Shown: positions 63,286 through 64,000 of the stretch, one piece after another
Layout of the letters: the number at the start of each line of letters is the position of its first letter
Numbering within the stretch: position 1 is the stretch's first letter
From: Alectryocaccobium sp963595425
GTDB taxonomy: Bacteria; Bacillota; Clostridia; Lachnospirales; Lachnospiraceae
Assembly: GCA_963595425.1 (NCBI GenBank)
Contig: CAVBHN010000002.1
Location: 1 to 64,000 of the forward strand
Length of the DNA: 64,000 bases
Reading direction: 5' to 3'
The notes under the pieces: model-generated
Told to the model about the DNA's origin: nothing
The model's database searches: none
Seen by the model: only the letters and a program-made list of their open reading frames with translations
Position numbers and translations under genes: made by a program

Positions 63286-63444
63286 ATGAGCAGGGAGGTC
63301 AATACGATAAAGGAAGATAAATCCTATCTGACCGAAGTAGAGCATCATGTAAATGACATAAAATATGGAAGTGTCACTTTAATTGTCCAGGATGGCAAAG
63401 TAATACAAATCGATAAAACCGAAAAAATAAGAATAAAAAACTGA
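63286..63444 (+). CDS. YezD/DUF2292 family small protein
   Basis: A 52-aa protein with the family core IKYGSVTLIVQDGKVIQIDKTEKIRI at its C-terminal half. It has a strong GGGAGGTGG ribosome site. Family members are uncharacterised and turn up near sulfur and metal-cofactor genes in Firmicutes. It lies between the Cys-codon ORF and the tRNA-Cys-like gene and ends at a strong terminator. Confidence 0.8.
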   Translation: MSREVNTIKEDKSYLTEVEHHVNDIKYGSVTLIVQDGKVIQIDKTEKIRIKN

Positions 63445-63448
63445 CTGG

Positions 63449-63509
63449 AAAGACCAGAGGTTTTACAGAAATGATTGTGAATGTAAAATCTCTGGTCTTT
63501 CTTTATTTT
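63449..63509 (+). terminator. Strong terminator after the YezD-like gene
   Basis: AAAGACCAGAG-TTTTACA pairs with TGTAAAA-CTCTGGTCTTT over about 19 bp, followed by CTTTATTTTA. Confidence 0.8.
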
Positions 63510-63524
63510 ACAAAAATTATCTGA

Positions 63525-63594
63525 GATGCCGTAGCCGCTGGAATGGCATAGGTTTGCAAAGCTGAAGTTGGTGGTTCGAGTCCATCCGGTATCG
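63525..63594 (+). tRNA. Short tRNA-Cys-like gene (anticodon GCA), non-canonical
   Basis: A 70-nt cloverleaf can be folded. Acceptor GATGCCG pairs with CGGTATC (one G-T), the linker is TA, D stem GCC/GGC encloses an 8-nt loop, and anticodon arm TAGGT-TTGCAAA-GCTGA has one A-G mismatch and two G-T pairs. The variable region is AGTT, and the T-arm is GGTGG-TTCGAGT-CCATC. The anticodon GCA reads Cys codons. The discriminator is G, not the U used by normal tRNA-Cys, the D-loop is reduced and CCA is not encoded. It may be a specialised or non-coding tRNA rather than the translation tRNA-Cys. Confidence 0.65.
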
Positions 63595-63643
63595 TTAGCG
63601 GTTTTTAAATCGTAAATGAATAAGATAAGAAAGCAGGTATCAT

Positions 63644-64000
63644 ATGAGTAATACATATAAAGATTTGCAAAATTCTCATCCGTGCTTTGGCGGACAAAAA
63701 AATAACGCGGGGAGAATACATTTGCCTGTAAGCCCGGGATGTAATATTGCCTGCAGATTTTGTGATCGTACGATTAATGATGTGGAAGAAAGACCCGGAG
63801 TTACATCCAAGGTTTTAAAACCGGAGGAATGCGAAGAAATACTAAGAAAAGCTTTGAAGATCTGTCCGGATATCAAAGTGGCAGGTATTGCCGGGCCGGG
63901 TGATACACTTGCATCCGATAATGCCTTAAAGACATTTGAAATCGTGAAAGATAAATTTCCGGATTTAATAAAATGTATGAGTACAAACGGACTGCTTTTA
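63644..64000 (+). CDS. NifB-like radical SAM protein, N-terminal part (runs off the window)
   Basis: 119 codons are visible. LPVSPGCNIACRFCDRTIND holds the CxxxCxxC iron-sulfur motif, and ERPGVTSKVLKPEE and VAGIAGPGDTLAS match the NifB branch, whose members assemble the iron-sulfur core of nitrogenase cofactor or act on unknown substrates. The start ATG 63644 has only a weak AGCAGGT site. It is 49 bp after the tRNA-Cys-like gene. Whether a NifX domain follows is outside the window. Confidence 0.85.
   Translation, partial: MSNTYKDLQNSHPCFGGQKNNAGRIHLPVSPGCNIACRFCDRTINDVEERPGVTSKVLKPEECEEILRKALKICPDIKVAGIAGPGDTLASDNALKTFEIVKDKFPDLIKCMSTNGLLL

Noticed and set aside
63345..63656. 103-aa minus-strand frame
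   Set aside because: It runs antisense through the tRNA-like gene, giving the GWTRTTN pattern typical of false ORFs over tRNA T-arms, and through a terminator.

Overview
This window looks like chromosomal DNA of a low-GC, probably gut-dwelling Clostridia, most likely Lachnospiraceae. The evidence is a Tad/Flp pilus locus of the type carrying DUF5702 and DUF6382 proteins, a T-box leader before proS, strong AAAGGAGG ribosome binding sites, TTG/GTG starts at several genes and AT-rich intergenic DNA. No phage, insertion sequence, integrase or CRISPR array was seen.

Region 1 (1-15733) is a carbohydrate or sugar-acid catabolic cluster. It has the tail of what may be a type II (archaeal-type) GAPDH, an archaeal-type phosphoglycerate kinase homologue that has lost a substrate-binding basic residue, a LarA-family nickel racemase/epimerase homologue, an IolE-like TIM-barrel isomerase and a MATE transporter. 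A divergent LysR regulator follows, then an SDR, two separate split transketolase pairs, a zinc alcohol dehydrogenase, a GPH-family symporter, a stand-alone PurF-like phosphoribosyltransferase domain and a Gfo/Idh/MocA dehydrogenase. A convergent RbsC/RbsA/binding-protein ABC importer (15887-19535) adds a second uptake route. The pathway's substrate is unknown.

Region 2 (19762-29902) holds a TraX-family membrane protein and a compact Tad pilus operon of overlapping genes: two prepilin peptidase-like proteins, TadZ, TadA, TadB, a TadC carrying an extra Ig-like domain, a 55-aa Flp pilin, a DUF5702 protein, two TadE-like pseudopilins and a DUF6382-FHA protein. A 165-bp imperfect palindrome is lodged at the DUF5702/TadE junction.

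Region 3 (29930-48286) is mostly housekeeping: HIT protein, murG, ROK glucokinase, pgi, an aconitase-family hydratase, rlmH, radA, typA, an NSS-family transporter and proS with a T-box. A MarR-controlled alcohol/aldehyde dehydrogenase operon and tRNA-Glu(CTC) follow.

Region 4 (48360-62057) is a minus-strand non-ribosomal peptide operon. A membrane SpoIIE-type phosphatase fused to an anti-sigma-like ATPase domain, an Sfp-type phosphopantetheinyl transferase and a STAS protein precede two NRPSs: C-A-PCP-C-A-PCP-reductase (2466 aa) and A-PCP-half C-thioesterase with a cysteine nucleophile (1038 aa). A peptide aldehyde product is plausible for the first enzyme. The second could extend, cap or act independently.

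Region 5 (62242-64000) has a UPF0303/haem-degrading-family protein. It also has an odd cysteine-themed cluster: a 29-codon ORF with six Cys codons followed by a terminator, a YezD/DUF2292 protein, a short tRNA-Cys-like gene (anticodon GCA) and the start of a NifB-like radical SAM gene that runs off the window.
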